Positions 62,245-62,407 of a stretch of DNA of 62,407 nt are shown here, in pieces; the stretch's first letter is position 1; the number at the start of each line of letters is the position of its first letter. The position numbers and the translations under genes are program-made. The stretch spans positions 1 through 62,407 of the forward strand of contig NZ_JAILPX010000105.1 of the NCBI RefSeq assembly GCF_024699275.1. The letters are read 5' to 3'. This stretch comes from Selenomonas sp. Lineage in GTDB: Bacteria > Bacillota_C > Negativicutes > Selenomonadales > Selenomonadaceae. Under the pieces are notes generated by a model. The model was given only the letters and a program-made list of their open reading frames with translations. It was not told where the DNA came from and ran no database searches.

Positions 62245-62407
62245 TAAAATTAGCAACGATTTTTTTGCAAATTGCAGTTTGTAGGGAAGTCCATGTCAAT
62301 AGTATTTCGTTCATGCGTGGTTCGGGGCAAGTGGGGGAGTAATCTTCTGTTTCCCGCTAAAACGACCCCTTCGGAAAATAGCGCTGTCCAGTTACCTGCG
62401 CCGGGCA

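Noticed and set aside
62245..62407. A partial coding frame on the minus strand at the right edge
   Set aside because: The frame is short, has no start or known motif in the window, and could be repeat-like intergenic sequence; it cannot be assigned.

Overview
The window reads as a chromosomal segment of an anaerobic Gram-negative Firmicute of the class Negativicutes, most like a Selenomonas relative. This is inferred from the gene set, not from a marker gene. Supporting features are tRNA-dependent T-box leaders in front of pheS and a DAHP synthase gene, an LL-diaminopimelate aminotransferase, a biotin-dependent carboxyltransferase subunit of the oxaloacetate decarboxylase type, an exported CbiK chelatase under a cobalamin riboswitch, a Feo system with its Cys-rich partner, and a hexuronate pathway. 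No rRNA, tRNA or CRISPR array was seen.

Layout. 1-142 is the broken start of an IS21-type transposase gene. 385-6455 is a tight, visibly AT-rich five-gene DNA phosphorothioation operon (dndB, dndC, dndD, dndE and a dndA-type cysteine desulfurase). It has a consensus promoter covered by an 18-bp-arm inverted repeat, and 6456-6900 behind it holds gene debris. The rest has the GC-richer codon use of a housekeeping chromosome. 7021-10308 carries small unknown proteins, a flavodoxin and a solitary JetD-like (Wadjet) nuclease subunit. 10391-15334 is a B12-riboswitch-led unit: exported CbiK, CbiL and a BtuF/BtuC/BtuD-like importer. 15470-17897 is feoA-feoB-Cys-rich protein behind a Fur-like box. 18266-20588 has a ferredoxin/NapH-like iron-sulfur pair and an acyltransferase. 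20710-24546 has a MEMO-AMMECR1 fusion and two tRNA-modification enzymes (TmcAL, MnmA). 24634-26712 is a compact unit of a NYN-domain protein, a DUF3783 protein and a coiled-coil membrane protein. 26739-30800 is an SsuABC/ThiXYZ-like importer plus an HExxH protease-like protein.

30843-35668 has small unknown proteins, an exported repeat protein, a class III aminotransferase and a U32 peptidase. 36138-42201 is a GntR regulator followed by a uxuA-uxuB-dehydrogenase-transporter operon with tandem GntR-type operators. 42293-46341 is a Phe T-box, pheS, pheT and zapA. 46530-51084 has a chemotaxis receptor, dapL and the carboxyltransferase. 51517-54396 has an ACT protein, a UPF0210 protein, endonuclease III and an acetyltransferase. 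54446-56701 is a Tyr-type T-box, DAHP synthase and prephenate dehydrogenase. 56840-59244 has a stand-alone heavy-metal-binding domain and a metal P-type ATPase, each behind a near-identical promoter with an ArsR/SmtB-like operator. 59265-62170 has AraC and LysR regulators and a metallo-beta-lactamase-fold hydrolase divergent from the LysR gene.

The strongest candidates for unusual biology are the dnd operon that ends without dndFGH and carries its own palindromic control site, the solitary JetD, the NYN/DUF3783/coiled-coil unit, the exported CbiK, and the split metal-transport module with duplicated control regions.
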